DNA of 64,000 nucleotides, taken from Naegleria lovaniensis. Its lineage: Eukaryota; Heterolobosea; Eutetramitea; Acrasida; Naegleriidae. The notes below the pieces were generated by a model. It made no database searches, was not told the origin of the DNA, and was given only the letters and a program-made list of their open reading frames with translations. Every line of letters begins with the position of its first letter. The stretch's first letter is position 1. The position numbers and the translations under genes were made by a program. Location of the stretch: contig NW_025407851.1 of the NCBI RefSeq assembly GCF_003324165.1, positions 310,001 through 374,000 of the forward strand, written 5' to 3'. Of this stretch, positions 11,115-19,824 are shown piece by piece.

Positions 11115-12209
11115 CTATGGGTGCTGTAACAAATGGAAGGTTGGATTGAATCGGTTGATGGTTAATACTATTGCTGTCCTATGGTTGAATAGTCTGTGCT
11201 GTATTATGCTGTTACCTATCATGGAAGTTGTTGGAGGATGATAGTGCTCCATGATGGCATGGATATCAAACGAAGAACTCCTCTGATGGCCAAGGTGATT
11301 ATTCAATGGAGAACCTTTGACTCTACCATGTGACCTTTTCGGGACTGGAGTGGTGGCAGTGCCACGTAAAGGATTATTGATATTGTTTTTTGGAAATTGT
11401 GATGACGAAGGAAACGAGGTAAGTTGCTGAAAAGGCTGTTGTGGGTTCAACAGACCGTTATTGGACTGAGATATTGGGTCGGAATAGGTGCTAGGCTGTT
11501 GTTGTTGTTGTTGGTAATACGGATTATTGCCTCCAGAGTGTATGGCGTTCATGAAAAGAGGAGAAGGTGGTCGTGCAGTGCTGCGATTGGCATAATGGGA
11601 TTTACCAGTATTATTGTTATTATTATTAGTGCTACTACTACTACTGGTGGTGTTATTACTGACATTGGAAATGTTGCTCGAGTGATCGGAAGTTACGGCA
11701 TTCAAAAGTTGATGATGATTTTGGAGCGAGTTATTTGGTGAAATGTTGTTGTTGGATATTGATGTAGGTATTGGTATGCTGGGTGAAACTGATCGTGTTG
11801 TTGCACGATAAGATGGATCCTCTGTATCGGAATTGGTATTATCTTTACTGGAATAGATATGATGAAGATGATGGATAGGAGAAATTCCAGGAATGAGGCC
11901 GAGAGGTTGATTCATGGTTGTTGTTGGCGAAGTGATGTTGTGAGGTGAAACTGGCCTTCCTGAACTGATACCAGAAGAAGAAAACAAACTCGCAGTTGGA
12001 GAAGATGTGTTGCTACTATTGTTTGAAGAGCTCGGCGATTTTCGTTTCGTGTTGGTGGTGTTGATTTGAAGATTGGATGATGTTGTCCGTGGATTCTGAG
12101 AATTGTTGATATGATTCCGCTCCTGATGAGATGAAGAAGAGGATGACACATAGGGCCCTTGTTGCGACAAAGAATGATGAGGCGGCCCTTCATGTTGTTT
12201 GGACGGCAT
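11115..12209 (-). CDS. Asn/Ser/Gln-rich low-complexity ORF, probably the N-terminal part of the IRE-like kinase
   Basis: The likely start is ATG at 12209 (MPSKQHEGPPHH); the open frame extends further upstream but only antisense to the Nudix gene. The product is dominated by Asn, Ser, Gln and Pro runs, with basic-Ser patches such as KRSHGRVKG and RSSSFDIHAIMEHYHPP that look like phosphorylation sites. If unspliced it stops at 11115. A likely intron (11124-11215, GTAACA...TTACAG) extends it to a TGA at 11008-11010 that overlaps the ATG of the kinase frame. Same-strand eukaryotic genes overlapping by a few bases are implausible, so this is probably the 5' part of the kinase gene, joined by another intron or a frameshift. 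A possible join is an A|GT donor near 11070 to the acceptor CTCACCTTCAG near 10955. Confidence 0.5.
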   Translation of the reverse strand: MPSKQHEGPPHHSLSQQGPYVSSSSSSHQERNHINNSQNPRTTSSNLQINTTNTKRKSPSSSNNSSNTSSPTASLFSSSGISSGRPVSPHNITSPTTTMNQPLGLIPGISPIHHLHHIYSSKDNTNSDTEDPSYRATTRSVSPSIPIPTSISNNNISPNNSLQNHHQLLNAVTSDHSSNISNVSNNTTSSSSSTNNNNNNTGKSHYANRSTARPPSPLFMNAIHSGGNNPYYQQQQQQPSTYSDPISQSNNGLLNPQQPFQQLTSFPSSSQFPKNNINNPLRGTATTPVPKRSHGRVKGSPLNNHLGHQRSSSFDIHAIMEHYHPPTTSMIGNSIIQHRLFNHRTAIVLTINRFNPTFHLLQHP

Positions 12210-12387
12210 TTTTTGCTGGAATTTCTGGTGGTTTTTTGTAATGTGAGTCCTTTCCTTATGGCCAGTGTCAATCATGTGAATAGTTCTTTCTAAATATGTG
12301 GCCTTACTTGGTCCATTTTCTTGCTTCATCCAATCACTCGGCCAAATAAGAGTGTTTTGTAAAGATGACGGAATTGCAATCAAAAAA

Positions 12388-12978
12388 ATGGCTCCGCAAA
12401 CCACAGTCATTAATGACACGCCTGACAAGTACTTCAACAAGGAAAAACTCTCTCACAAGAAAATAAAGCCTCTCACTCTCGTATTCATTCAACAACATGA
12501 TAAAAAACGATTATTGTTGGGATTGAAGAAACGAGGATTCGGACATCTCAAATATAATGGCTTCGGAGGGAAAGTCGAAGAACAAGATAACTCCATCATG
12601 CATGCAGCTCAGCGAGAATTATTGGAAGAATGTGGAATTCATGCGACACATTTGATAAAGAGAGGTTTAATTCTATTTGAATTTGATCCGCAATATGAAA
12701 CAAGCGTCTTGGAAGTACATGTGTATTCATCAAGTGATTATACTGGAGAAATATCGGAAAGTGAAGAAATGAAACCCGAATGGTTTGACTATGATACCAT
12801 ACCGTTTGAAAAGATGTGGGCCGATGATGCCGTATGGTTTCACTTGCTCCTTGAAGGCCCTGAAACCAAATTCAGAGGACACTTTTTCTTTTCCGATTTT
12901 TCAACCATTGTGGATCATCATTTGGAAAGAGTTCGATCAGACAATGAGTTACATTCATTTGTGTTGCCCAAAGAATGA
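12388..12978 (+). CDS. NUDT1: MTH1/NUDT1-like Nudix hydrolase (oxidised purine nucleoside triphosphatase)
   Basis: Single exon; the start MAPQTTVIND at 12388 is chosen because MTH1 proteins begin shortly before the first beta strand (LTLVFIQ), although the frame is open from 12298. The Nudix box is recognisable: FGGKVEEQDNSI followed by RELLEECGI, with the metal-binding RE-x2-EE. Compared with the canonical Gx5Ex7REUxEExGU it has one extra residue between G and R. The MTH1-specific substrate segment is kept as MWADDAVWFHLLL, corresponding to the W-x-DD of human MTH1 that recognises 8-oxo-purines, and the C-terminal FxGxFxF strand is present as FRGHFFF. The enzyme should hydrolyse 8-oxo-dGTP and similar nucleotides to monophosphates, cleaning the nucleotide pool in cytosol or mitochondria. 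It is transcribed divergently from the Asn-rich ORF. Confidence 0.9.
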   Translation: MAPQTTVINDTPDKYFNKEKLSHKKIKPLTLVFIQQHDKKRLLLGLKKRGFGHLKYNGFGGKVEEQDNSIMHAAQRELLEECGIHATHLIKRGLILFEFDPQYETSVLEVHVYSSSDYTGEISESEEMKPEWFDYDTIPFEKMWADDAVWFHLLLEGPETKFRGHFFFSDFSTIVDHHLERVRSDNELHSFVLPKE

Positions 12979-13455
12979 GTATTATTATTCAAGAGACATG
13001 TTTTTCACAAAATATATAATGTCCATCAATTTTTGTATTTGGTATGAGGCCATTGTACGAGCTCTTATAGTGCTCCTCCTTGTGGCAAATCTGTGATTTG
13101 TTTACCATTGGCCAAACTCGGTGATGGGTATTGTTGTTGGGAGTTTTTTCAAGTAGTCCGATTAAGGCAAGTTGCATGCCCTCAAGAAGCCCTGAAAAAA
13201 ATTGTTGCCGCCAACGTTAGTGTTCGTTTGAAAACTTCCAAACAACAATCGAGTGGAGCTGTAGCCTCATCCTCTCATCATCAAGCTCTCCCACAATATT
13301 GTTGTTGGTTGAAGAGAATAATTTCTGAATTGTAGTAACATTTGCTGAACAAGTTGCCCGTTTCTAAGGATTGTTTCTGATTTTATATATTTTTAATTGG
13401 AACTGCTAGTTGAAGCCTAATTCTGTATTCAATAATTCTTCATCAGCAAGACACA
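12979..13455. other. Intergenic region
   Basis: About 480 bp between the Nudix gene and the phosphodiesterase, both plus strand. It contains an 80-codon ORF (13093-13335) rich in Ser and Cys without a domain; I do not consider it a gene. AT-rich DNA directly precedes the phosphodiesterase ATG. Nothing else was seen. Confidence 0.5.
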
Positions 13456-16185
13456 ATGGGGAGTGGTGCTTCTAGAACCTCATCCAATCATTTTAAACCT
13501 CATCATCCCAATCACCACCGCCATCACAATGAGGACAATCACTCTCTCTTGATCATGGATAATGACTCAAAGATTGAGCTCGTTATTGAGGGAGTATCAA
13601 GCACTCCTCAGAGTGCTGGAAATGGAACAATCCGAAGTAGTATTGCAACACCACAGCGACATCAACAACAACAACAACAACGCCACTCGCAAGGTCGTCT
13701 CAATAGCGTTTCACGCTCGGTCAGCAGTAGCAGGAGAGGTTCCATCAAACCAAACGGCACCGTTGAAATAAGCAAGTCCATGGATGCTGATTTTCTAGAT
13801 GGATCTGTAAGCGCTCGACGGCAGTCTGAGTATAGATCTCTCTCTGCGAGCAATATAACAAGAGCGTCCCTAGTTACAATGCTAGGACGATCCTTCTCGA
13901 CTCGGCATGCCGGAGATCATGATGAAGATGACTCCTTTATAGGGTCCATGCTTCGAGACAATAGTACACAGTCTCTCAGTGCCTCCTCATTGCTTAAGGG
14001 AGACGATTTATTGAGCTTTCATGGCGACATTTTATTAGATGGAAAACCATTACTGGTTAGTTTAATGATCAACAATATGGATGAATTAGTAATATTTACA
14101 TCAGACTTGAAATCCAAATTTTACGTATATGAAACTTCTTACCAAAGGTTTTTACAACGGTTTTACAGCAATGACGATTCCGCCGCATCACTGTCGGCCC
14201 AATCTCGACACAGAAGAATGCTAGATATGTTAACTTCTGCTTTTAGCTCTCAAAGCTATTCTATTGCTTCTGACTTGGAAGCCTCCTCGTCCTTAAGAAT
14301 GACCCTTACTCTAAGATATCCTCCTGAAGACATTGATAAGACTGTCATTTTCAGGTTATTTGAACATGTTCCTGATTTGACGGATTTATCGAGTCAAATG
14401 GTGAACAGTTCTTTTTGTAAATTGGTAACTTCGTTTTATGCTTATTATCAGGGATTTTCAAAGCATGTCCGAGCTACTTTTCATCGTACCAACATTGTCC
14501 CTAGTTTTGCTGTAAACACAGACTATGGAACTGTAGGACCATTAGAAGAGAGTGGAAACAGTGAGCCCTCAGAAGATGGTGTTGTTCGAATAGAGAAGGA
14601 TGACGAAGACAAGCAGAACCCGACAAAAACACACAACACCTCTACACCTCCTACATCTTCAATCGAACCTCTTACTCCCACAACACAAAATACCACATCA
14701 GATAGAGTTAATCTCATGTCTGTGATACACCCACAAGATTCTATGTTGATGTCCAACCCACAAGACCCTATGACCACCTCCTTGTCACTGCAGCAACCTG
14801 AAGAACCTCCCACCTTACAAGTTCAAGAAGTCATAAAATTCTTGCAACAGATACTACAAAATGAGTCAATCACATGTATAGACAAACCAAAGCTCTTTCT
14901 GGTAATTCAAACAATTGCAAAAACGTTAGATGTTTCAGAGGAGGAGCCAAAACCTGCTCAAGTAAGCCATGACACCGAAGTCAATGCATTCATTTCCACT
15001 TTTGTCAAACCAAGAACAAGAGAAAAAGCTGGATGGAAAACCATTGCAAATTTAATACGAGTAGGAAATATTTTCAAAAGACAACCCATCGAAGGTGCAT
15101 TATCGTTACTTGAAAGTAATCCTGATGTCCAAGAGTGCATGAACAATATTGAACGATATGATTTTGATATTTTTGTTTTGAATGATGCCTCTAAAGGTAA
15201 TCCTCTTTACGTTGTGGTTCATTACTTTTTGAGGAAGTACAACTTGATAGAACATTTTAACATTGACAAAGAAATTTTACACACTTTTTTACGACATGTC
15301 GAACTCAACTATGGTACAAATCCTTTTCACAATCACATTCACGCTGCAGATGTTTTACATACTTTCATGTTCATTCTGGAAACTACAGGAATCATACCCT
15401 TGCTGTCCTTAGAAGAATTATTGGCAGTGATTTTGGCTGCTGCTGTACATGATTTTCAACATCCAGGAACAACAAACCAATTCCAAATTCAGTCATGCTC
15501 TGACCTTGCAATTACGTATAACGACAAATCGGTTCTTGAGAGCCACCACGTAGCATCTTTTTATGACCTGCTAAAGAATGAAAAATATAATATTTTAAAA
15601 GGGCTTACGCCAAAGCAAAGGAGATATGTCAGAGAAATAGTGATTGGTCTGGTAAGCGCTACAGACTTATCTTTTCAACAGGGCTTCATGAATCAAATGC
15701 AAGCAATGATGGACGTAGGAAAGCAAACCTCAGATTTGGAGCAAGAGAAAATTTTCTTTTTAAAGATGTGTCTAAAGGTTGCCGACACTTCTAACACATC
15801 CAAACCTCTATTTTTACATCTGCCTTGGATTAATAGATTGCAACAAGAATTTTTCTTACAAGGTGACAAAGAAAAGGAACGTCAAATGGATGGTAGCCCG
15901 TTTATGGACCGAGAAAAGAGCAACGTTGCTAAATGTCAATATTCTTTTATTGAATATGTTACCTTACCATTAGTAACCTTATTTGTGCAAAAATTTAAGG
16001 AGTGTCATATCATACTGGAATATTCAATTCTTGTAAAGGAGTTTTGGGCTTCTCATATTGGAGTGACTACCCTAGCAGAGGTTGAGCAATTAATACGGAA
16101 AGAGTTTGAAAAAAATGGACGAGAGCCTTCATACAGCCATCTCAATATTTATCCAATCAATCCTATCGCTCCTATGCATAATTAA
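13456..16185 (+). CDS. Class I 3',5'-cyclic-nucleotide phosphodiesterase, probably N-myristoylated
   Basis: Intron-free ORF of 909 aa. It starts MGSGASRTSS, which fits the N-myristoylation pattern (Gly2, Ser6), so the enzyme is probably membrane-attached. Residues 1-600 are mostly Ser/Thr-rich with some structured segments. The catalytic domain covers about 600-890: FHNHIHAADVLHTF (His625 general acid, His629 metal), HDFQHPGTTNQF (His665-Asp666; PROSITE PDE signature HDx2HxGx2N satisfied), the later metal Asp777 in VADTSN, and the purine-clamping Gln828 in VAKCQYSFIEY. All core catalytic residues are therefore present. It should hydrolyse cAMP and/or cGMP to 5'-monophosphates and switch off cyclic-nucleotide signalling; specificity cannot be decided. 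No GAF, UCR or transmembrane segments are visible. Confidence 0.93.
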   Translation: MGSGASRTSSNHFKPHHPNHHRHHNEDNHSLLIMDNDSKIELVIEGVSSTPQSAGNGTIRSSIATPQRHQQQQQQRHSQGRLNSVSRSVSSSRRGSIKPNGTVEISKSMDADFLDGSVSARRQSEYRSLSASNITRASLVTMLGRSFSTRHAGDHDEDDSFIGSMLRDNSTQSLSASSLLKGDDLLSFHGDILLDGKPLLVSLMINNMDELVIFTSDLKSKFYVYETSYQRFLQRFYSNDDSAASLSAQSRHRRMLDMLTSAFSSQSYSIASDLEASSSLRMTLTLRYPPEDIDKTVIFRLFEHVPDLTDLSSQMVNSSFCKLVTSFYAYYQGFSKHVRATFHRTNIVPSFAVNTDYGTVGPLEESGNSEPSEDGVVRIEKDDEDKQNPTKTHNTSTPPTSSIEPLTPTTQNTTSDRVNLMSVIHPQDSMLMSNPQDPMTTSLSLQQPEEPPTLQVQEVIKFLQQILQNESITCIDKPKLFLVIQTIAKTLDVSEEEPKPAQVSHDTEVNAFISTFVKPRTREKAGWKTIANLIRVGNIFKRQPIEGALSLLESNPDVQECMNNIERYDFDIFVLNDASKGNPLYVVVHYFLRKYNLIEHFNIDKEILHTFLRHVELNYGTNPFHNHIHAADVLHTFMFILETTGIIPLLSLEELLAVILAAAVHDFQHPGTTNQFQIQSCSDLAITYNDKSVLESHHVASFYDLLKNEKYNILKGLTPKQRRYVREIVIGLVSATDLSFQQGFMNQMQAMMDVGKQTSDLEQEKIFFLKMCLKVADTSNTSKPLFLHLPWINRLQQEFFLQGDKEKERQMDGSPFMDREKSNVAKCQYSFIEYVTLPLVTLFVQKFKECHIILEYSILVKEFWASHIGVTTLAEVEQLIRKEFEKNGREPSYSHLNIYPINPIAPMHN

Positions 16186-16300
16186 AATAAGTTCTGTTGG
16201 AATCAATGAACGTGAGGAATTTGTTTATGGAGACCCCACACAAGACGGCCGATGTGGAGGCTCAACATTTTGCTATTACCAATGTCCTACCTAAGAATTT

Positions 16301-17128
16301 CTATTTTTTCTTGAGCGACTTGGATTTCCAATTCATTTCAAGCTCATCATCACTTTCGTCAAGTTGTTCCGTTGCTTTTGGTTCATTCTTGTCCGTAATA
16401 TTATTACCGTCCGAGTCCTTATTAGATTTAGTTGACACTAGAGCTTCTGTTTGTTTGCGAATTTCTTCAATTTTCAAAAACTCTTCTAATTGGCGTTTCA
16501 TTTCTTCGGCGTCTTCTCGCTCATCCAACTCTTGTTCAAGTGTCTCCAAATTTCTCTCTGCTTTTGTTTGACGAGTGGAGACGACTGGTTTTTCTGCATT
16601 CAATCCCGTTTTATCAATCTTCTTCTTGATCACTGCAGAGTTCACAATTTTAGCAAATCCTTTGTCTTTAATGATGGATTCAGCTCCAATTCCAGAACTC
16701 TTTCCACTCTTTGTCAAATCTTTATAACCCTCTTGAATTTTCTTTTTATCATATTCCGATGGTGCTGTATCAAAAAAGTTCGCTGGAAGTGGCTTAATAT
16801 AATTGGATGATGAAGAATCAGAAACAGCTTCGGGTTTTACCATGGAGGCTCTCATCATGGATTCTGTTACTCTTCCAACATTCGGTTGTTGTTGTTGATC
16901 GGAATCCTTCTTCTTCTTTCCCAAAGGATAGGATGTGAATGAATCATCGGATGATGAAGTTGTTGTTGTTTCAATTTTTCTCTTTTTTTGATCTTCTGAT
17001 GATTTTTTAGATGATGCTTTGGTGCCCGATGATGATCCTTGATCCTCATTAACAAAACTTCCAATGACTTTTTTTCCTTGTGCCGTGTTGGAGACTTTCT
17101 TCGGAGCAAAAGGATTTTGTTTTTTCAT
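16301..17128 (-). CDS. ZNF830-like nuclear protein lacking the zinc finger
   Basis: Single-exon ORF, 275 aa, very rich in Lys, Ser, Asp and Glu. After a basic N-terminus (MKKQNPFAPKKV) and Ser-rich stretch come LPANFFDTAPSEYDKKK, then a predicted coiled coil (TKAERNLETLEQELDEREDA, LEEFLKIEEIRKQ) and an acidic tail ending DESDDELEMNWKSKSLKKK. The combination of an LPxxFF motif, a coiled coil and a C-terminal DSDDE...W(K/R)xK(S/G)xL motif resembles the C-terminal half of ZNF830/CCDC16, a spliceosome/XAB2-associated factor. The C2H2 zinc finger that begins ZNF830 is absent. Similarity is by motif memory, not by search, so the assignment is tentative. The gene is convergent with the phosphodiesterase (116 bp between stops). 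Confidence 0.5.
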   Translation of the reverse strand: MKKQNPFAPKKVSNTAQGKKVIGSFVNEDQGSSSGTKASSKKSSEDQKKRKIETTTTSSSDDSFTSYPLGKKKKDSDQQQQPNVGRVTESMMRASMVKPEAVSDSSSSNYIKPLPANFFDTAPSEYDKKKIQEGYKDLTKSGKSSGIGAESIIKDKGFAKIVNSAVIKKKIDKTGLNAEKPVVSTRQTKAERNLETLEQELDEREDAEEMKRQLEEFLKIEEIRKQTEALVSTKSNKDSDGNNITDKNEPKATEQLDESDDELEMNWKSKSLKKK

Positions 17129-17331
17129 TTTTTTTTATTGTTTTTTTTGTTGAACGAGTGGACAATTTATTACGTTCATCAATGTAAGAAAGAAATCTTT
17201 TTCTTGATAATGAAAAACATTAAGGCCATGAATTGAGAAAAAACATGCAATCAATAAAATACATGATATCAAGAATTTTTCATTATGACACTTGACAGGT
17301 GGATTCATTACGATAACCATTCCAAAAAAAA

Positions 17332-17970
17332 ATGGCCACAACAACAACAAAATTCATGATCCCCTCAAGGCCATCTCCATTCCACTCTTCTCGGAGTCTT
17401 ACTCTCTTCCTTCTCGTAGTACTAATACTCATTTCCATCCTTTTCACTTTTTCACACGCAGAAATCTCCTCTTCCACTCCATCACTGCAACAGTTACCAA
17501 GGATCCAACCAAAAGTTCAACAACAACAACAACCACAGCATCCAACCACTCGACGTCGACCCAATATTCGAGATCGAAAACATCGCATTGATGTTTGGGA
17601 TGTGTTGACTCGTTATTTAAACATTTTGAAAAAGAACAATCACGATCAACCACATGAACAGGTGGTGAACCATCAAAAATTACAAAAATCTTCTTCTTCT
17701 CCTCGAAGAATTACGATTCAACAAGAAGAAGAAGAAGAAGAATCACTTGCGGATGGTCAACGATTGAAATTTTCACAATTGAGTCAATTGTTAAAACTCC
17801 GCAATGGTGAAGAATCCAATTCACTTCAAACTTCACAAGCATGTCAGAAATGTCTGGATGTTTGCATTCGAGAAAAGAGAGGACCTGTATGTTATGGAAA
17901 TTGTGCATCGAGACCATATTGTCGATTTGAAGATATTAGTTTGGCTCCTAATTTACTGAATCATGATTAA
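17332..17970 (+). CDS. Secreted or type II membrane protein with C-terminal six-cysteine module
   Basis: 212 aa, no introns. After a short Thr/Ser-rich lead there is a strong hydrophobic segment (about residues 22-42, LTLFLLVVLILISILFTFS) followed by HAEISS, a plausible signal-peptidase site, so the protein probably enters the secretory pathway. The middle is Gln-, Arg- and Glu-rich low complexity (runs of Q and E). The C-terminus carries a compact Cys module with the spacing CX2CX3CX8CX3CX5C (residues about 172-199) that could form three disulphides. Similar small Cys-rich modules occur in secreted toxins, inhibitors and matrix proteins of protists, but I do not recognise this spacing and assign no function. 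Confidence 0.6.
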   Translation: MATTTTKFMIPSRPSPFHSSRSLTLFLLVVLILISILFTFSHAEISSSTPSLQQLPRIQPKVQQQQQPQHPTTRRRPNIRDRKHRIDVWDVLTRYLNILKKNNHDQPHEQVVNHQKLQKSSSSPRRITIQQEEEEEESLADGQRLKFSQLSQLLKLRNGEESNSLQTSQACQKCLDVCIREKRGPVCYGNCASRPYCRFEDISLAPNLLNHD

Positions 17971-18152
17971 AAATATTTGAATGATTTTGTCATGGCCATC
18001 CATATTTCATCTATTTAATTATATATTTTTGGAATCATTGTCGATCCCTAATATTAGGATCACATCAGGTGAAATGTTTTTTTTTAAAAATGCTTTAGTC
18101 CTAAGATCTTTGAATGTCAATGTTTTTTTTTTGAAAAATGTTTGACATGCCC

Positions 18153-19702
18153 TTAATGTTGTGGATAAAAAATCTTTGATTCTCCATTCAATAAGGTAAT
18201 TGTGAATTGTCCATTCACAACCGTAATACAATCTTGTGGCCAAAACACATCACATAACACCTGTCCATTCTGATACGGATGATACGTAATGGTAAATTGC
18301 AATTGATTGTAATTGGAACCCACATTGGTCGTTGCCACAAAAATCTGACCTCTCGTGAATGCATAAAAATTATTGGCAGCATATCTTTCGACTTGTAATG
18401 GATTTTGAATCAATTCTTGAATGTGTGAATTTCTAAAATTGGTAATTTTCTGAACGAATAGATACAGATAGGAATTCTCATTGAAATTTGTGGTCCATAA
18501 AGGTTCTCTATTTTGAGGATCTGCACCACCAGAAAATCCTTGTTCGGATCCATAATAGAAAATTGGAATTCCTTCTGACATTAAGACATAGGTCAATGCA
18601 TTTTGATACAATTTGTAATCCGAGTTGAAATTTAAAAATCTTGGATTGTCATGATTATCAATGAATATTCCCAACACGGAGGTGTCTTTCACCAATGATC
18701 TTGCTTGTTGCATGATATTCCTAATTTGGTACATGGATCCAGATTGAGCGAAAATATTTCGTAGTGTGAAATAGAGAGGATAATGAAGAGTACTTCCTAA
18801 AATATTGGCATATGGAGCGACATAGTTTAAATCTCCATTAAAAACTTCACCAATGGCAAAAATATTTCCATTTTTAGGAATGAGAATATTTTGTTTCAAG
18901 TTGGACCAAAAGGATTTGGGAACTTCTGCGACAGTGTCTATTCTAATACCATCAAAACCAAAATAATCGATAATATAATTAGAAATCCATGAATTTAAAG
19001 TGTTAAAAACAAATGGATTACTTTGATCCAAATCAGGTAAATCAGCAAGTCGACAAATTTCAACTTGTGTTTGATTGGTCCAATCTGAAATTTCACAAAA
19101 TGCATGATAATGTGAAGATTGATTGAAGGGTGAAATTTCTGCAAAATCAAAACCAACAGGTCCCTAAAAAGTTTAAAAAAAATTTCCAAAAATGTCACAC
19201 CATCAACATTGTTTGTTCATAAAAATGAATCATGTTGAGATCATCTTCTTGAACTTACCGCATGATTAAACACAACATCGACCATCACCCAAATATCCAT
19301 CGATTGAGCTGTCTTGACCAATTTCAACAAATCACTCTCTGTTCCAAAATGTGGATTTAATTTAAATAAATCCTTCATCCAATATCCATGATAACCATTT
19401 GGTAAATTCATCACGATTGGACTGATCCATATGGCATTAAATCCTAAATTTTTAATATATTGTAAATGATTGATAATTCCAGTAAAAGTGCCTCCACAAT
19501 AGGTATATAAAAGACATGATTGATTAGGATTGGAATTGGTGGGACTGAAACGATCGGTGATGATCTGATAGATGGATCGAGTTTTCCATTCTTGTGGAGT
19601 TCGGGTGGCAGTGAGAGTCATTGACATGAGTATCGTCATCATCATCATCACGATCCACACGAGCAGTACGACTCGGACATGGTTATTATTGAGGACTTTC
19701 AT
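18153..19702 (-). CDS. Secreted alpha-amylase (glycoside hydrolase family 13)
   Basis: Two exons: 19702-19259 (148 codons) and 19163-18153; the intron 19164-19258 has a G|GTAAGT donor and a CTTTTTAG acceptor. The start MKVLNNNHVRVV is chosen because it is directly followed by a hydrophobic signal peptide (VVLLVWIVMMMMTILMSM). All four GH13 signature regions are present in order: I, DVVFNH (about residues 142-147); II, GIRIDTVAEV with the nucleophile Asp (about 222); III, IGEVF with the acid/base Glu (about 251); IV, FIDNHDNPR with the transition-state Asp (about 316). The early YQIITDRFSP and CGGTFTGI match fungal/protist extracellular alpha-amylases. It should cleave internal alpha-1,4 bonds of starch or glycogen from ingested or external material. 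Length (484 aa) is usual for the family. Confidence 0.93.
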
Positions 19703-19824
19703 TTTTTTTTGATGTTGTTTAGAACGTGACAACAACTCCTGTGTCAGGCCAATCAAGGAGTTGACCTTGTGTGAAATTGGTCGTGAGGGCGGCGAGGGGA
19801 GAGGACGAGCAACAAACCATGGTT

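Noticed and set aside
12210-12440. N-terminal extension of the Asn-rich ORF beginning MLKYLSGVSL
   Set aside because: It is antisense to the Nudix gene and the hydrophobic segment comes from the complementary strand; the first sensible start is at 12209.
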